NCBI GenBank assembly: GCA_002291855.1
Contig: DBAW01000193.1
Location: forward strand, 6,551-13,097
DNA: 6,547 nt
Source of the DNA: Sphingomonas sp. UBA1000
GTDB taxonomy: Bacteria; Pseudomonadota; Alphaproteobacteria; Sphingomonadales; Sphingomonadaceae
Direction: 5' to 3'
Shown here: positions 5,336-6,547 of the stretch, one piece after another
How the letters are laid out: every line of letters begins with the position of its first letter
How positions within the stretch are numbered: the first letter of the stretch is position 1
Position numbers and translations under genes: made by a program
Notes under the pieces: model-generated
Databases searched by the model: none
Seen by the model: the letters and a program-made list of their open reading frames with translations, nothing else
What the model was told of the DNA's origin: nothing

Positions 5336-5410
5336 CCTCATGGGGTCTATCACGAACCGGGAGGGGTAGGCCCGGCCACGAACCCGTTATGCGGCGCGGC
5401 TGTCGCAAGC

Positions 5411-6145
5411 CTATGTCGCGGCACCGGCGATTTTGTCGCGATTTGTCGCAAAGCCCTGCCACCCGGCGGCACGCAGGTGGCAGGCCGGGCAATGGCCGCA
5501 GCCATAGCCCCAGTCGTGCAGGACCGTCCGGTCGCCCAGATAGCAGCTATGGCTGTCGACGCGGATCAGCTCGACCAGCCCCGGCCCGCCCAGCCGTTCG
5601 GCCATCGCCCAGGTCGCGGGCTTGTCGCGCCACATCAGCGGCGTGTGCAGCACGAAGCGCCGGTCCATGCCAAGGTTGAGCGCGACCTGAAGCGCTTTCA
5701 GCGTATCGTCGCGGCAGTCGGGATAGCCCGAATAATCGGTCTCGCACATGCCGCCGACCAGATGGCGGATGCCGCGCCGATAGGCGACCGCACCGGCCAG
5801 GGTGAAGAACAGCAGGTTGCGCCCCGGCACGAAGCTGTTGGGCAGCCCCTCCGCCCCCATCGCGATTTCGGCATCGCGGGTGAGCGAGGTGTCGGAAATC
5901 GCCCCCAGCACGGCCAGATCGAGCAGATGATCCTCGCCCAGCCGCGCGGCCCAGCCGGGCTTGAGCGCGGCCATGCCGGCGCGCAGCTTCAGCCGGGTGT
6001 CCAGCTCGATCGCATGGCGCTGGCCATAGGCGAAGCCGATCGTCTCGACCCGCGCGAACCGCTCCAGCGCCCAGGCAAGGCAGGTCGCGCTGTCCTGCCC
6101 GCCCGAATAGAGCACCAGCGCCGCTTCATGTTCGGTCAGTTCCAT
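5411..6145 (-). CDS. queC: 7-cyano-7-deazaguanine synthase (preQ0 synthase)
   Basis: QueC converts 7-carboxy-7-deazaguanine, ATP and ammonia to preQ0, an intermediate of queuosine tRNA modification. The 244-residue protein has the PP-loop ATPase motif SGGQDS at residues 14-19 near the N-terminus. It then has the family blocks FAYGQRHAIEL, SFVPGRNLLFF, GMCETDYSGYPDCR and VDSHSCYLGDR. The C-terminal zinc site is complete: Cys201, then Cys216, Cys219 and Cys222 in GYGCGHCPACHLR. Length is normal for the family. The ATG at 6145 gives the expected N-terminus (about 13 residues before the PP-loop); GGAAGAG directly precedes it, with unusually short spacing. It overlaps the 3' end of the PAP2-phosphatase gene by 10 bp, so the two are probably co-transcribed. 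No other queuosine genes (queD, queE, queF) are inside the window, and no preQ1 riboswitch was recognised. Confidence 0.97.
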   Translation of the reverse strand: MELTEHEAALVLYSGGQDSATCLAWALERFARVETIGFAYGQRHAIELDTRLKLRAGMAALKPGWAARLGEDHLLDLAVLGAISDTSLTRDAEIAMGAEGLPNSFVPGRNLLFFTLAGAVAYRRGIRHLVGGMCETDYSGYPDCRDDTLKALQVALNLGMDRRFVLHTPLMWRDKPATWAMAERLGGPGLVELIRVDSHSCYLGDRTVLHDWGYGCGHCPACHLRAAGWQGFATNRDKIAGAAT

Positions 6146-6547
6146 CTCTTCCAACCCGTTTCCGCCCGCGCCGCCATGCGCCAGCCGATCAGCGCAAAGC
6201 CGGCCCCGGCCAGCCAGCCGCCGATCACGTCCGACGGCCAGTGCACGCCCAGCGCCACCCGCGACACGCCGACCGCGATCACCAGCGGCACCCCCGCCCA
6301 GGCCAGACGCCGGTCGATAAGCAGCGTGGCGAGCAGCCACACACAGGCCGTCTGCGCGGCATGGCCGCTCGGATAGCTCAGGTCCCAGACATGGTCGAGA
6401 TGCGGCAGCAGATCGGGCCGCGGCCGGCCGAACCCCCATTTGAGCGCGGAGTTGGCAAGCGTCTGGACAAGCAGGGTCAGCATCAGCACCGCCGCCGCCC
6501 CGCGCCGCCCGCTGCGTGCCAGCCACAGCGCCGCCGCCAGCGCGACG
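6136..6547 (-). CDS. PAP2-family (phosphatidic acid phosphatase type 2) phosphatase, C-terminal part (5' truncated by window)
   Basis: The frame is open from the window edge to TGA at 6138-6136, giving about 137 residues that lack the true N-terminus. All three PAP2/acid-phosphatase signature motifs are visible: KWGFGRPRP (motif 1, K-x6-RP type), YPSGHAAQ (motif 2, PSGH) and SRVALGVHWPSDVIGG (motif 3, SR-x5-H-x3-D). They alternate with hydrophobic helices (VLMLTLLVQTLANSAL, TACVWLLATLLI, AGVPLVIAVGV, GGWLAGAGFALIGW), so it is an integral inner-membrane protein with the active site at the membrane face. Such enzymes dephosphorylate lipid phosphates such as phosphatidate or undecaprenyl pyrophosphate; which one is not determinable here. 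A GTG at 6489 is open as a start, but upstream codons continue the hydrophobic reading (VALAAALWLARSG), so the gene extends beyond 6547. Its stop overlaps the queC start. Confidence 0.92.
   Translation of the reverse strand, partial: VALAAALWLARSGRRGAAAVLMLTLLVQTLANSALKWGFGRPRPDLLPHLDHVWDLSYPSGHAAQTACVWLLATLLIDRRLAWAGVPLVIAVGVSRVALGVHWPSDVIGGWLAGAGFALIGWRMAARAETGWKRWN

Larger units (their letters stand above)
5074..5410. other. Non-coding stretch upstream of the small exported-protein gene and downstream of queC
   Basis: These 337 bases hold no supported gene. Seen from the minus strand they contain, in order, the probable queC terminator hairpin (5303-5335), a weak promoter-like pair (TTGCAC at 5250-5245 and TAAATC at 5228-5223, 16-bp spacing) and a small hairpin (CATCGAG 5146-5152 with CTCGATG 5157-5163, loop CTTG). 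The ribosome site at 5080-5086 follows. If the promoter is real, the leader of the exported-protein mRNA would be about 140 bases, unusually long for such a small gene. A short direct repeat, CACGAACC, occurs at 5351-5358 and 5377-5384. The region is less GC-rich than the genes around it. Confidence 0.5.

Noticed and set aside
5351..5384. CACGAACC direct repeat as an operator or attachment site
   Set aside because: Eight bases repeated once, with no integrase or regulator nearby, is within chance expectation.
5477..6376. A 299-codon plus-strand open frame opposite queC and the PAP2 gene
   Set aside because: It is a shadow of queC and the PAP2 gene, both of which carry complete signature motifs.
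6146..6526. Upstream extension of queC to 6526
   Set aside because: The added 127 residues are a shadow of the PAP2 gene in another frame; the known QueC N-terminus begins near 6145.

Overview
The window is a GC-rich, densely packed piece of chromosome. Its gene content and protein style suggest an alphaproteobacterium, most likely a sphingomonad. That taxonomic call rests on recalled protein similarity and base composition, not on a marker gene. I see no phage, transposase, CRISPR, tRNA or rRNA signal.

Layout from left to right: (1) 1-351 (+), the 3' end of AMP nucleosidase (amn). (2) 352-593, a non-coding convergent junction with a perfect GC hairpin, a 12-bp tandem repeat and a 57-bp palindromic tandem repeat. 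(3) 594-2002 (-), a two-gene unit with an ATGA overlap: a glutathione-type DsbA-fold isomerase (2-hydroxychromene-2-carboxylate isomerase family), then an alpha/beta hydrolase. (4) 2003-2209, a divergent promoter region. (5) 2210-4589 (+), a tight three-gene run: adenine/adenosine deaminase (probably adenine deaminase type 2), a hypoxanthine-type phosphoribosyltransferase, and a FAS1-like/MaoC-type double hot-dog dehydratase. (6) 4590-4722, a second convergent junction with a long hairpin and a dispersed copy of the 57-bp palindrome. (7) 4723-5073 (-), a small exported protein of unknown function. (8) 5074-5410, non-coding, with a likely queC terminator. (9) 5411-6547 (-), queC (preQ0 synthase) overlapped by the 3' end of a PAP2-family phosphatase that runs off the window.

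The clearest functional theme is purine salvage. AMP nucleosidase releases adenine from AMP, the deaminase would turn adenine into hypoxanthine, and the phosphoribosyltransferase would return hypoxanthine to IMP. These three steps lie within 4 kb, although amn is separated from the other two by the oppositely oriented isomerase/hydrolase pair. The most notable non-coding signal is the palindromic repeat family carrying AGAGCATTTTCGRGCC and AAAATGCGG arms. It occurs as a near-three-copy array at one convergent junction and as a single diverged copy at the other. I found no dramatic undescribed system; most of the window is ordinary chromosomal housekeeping.
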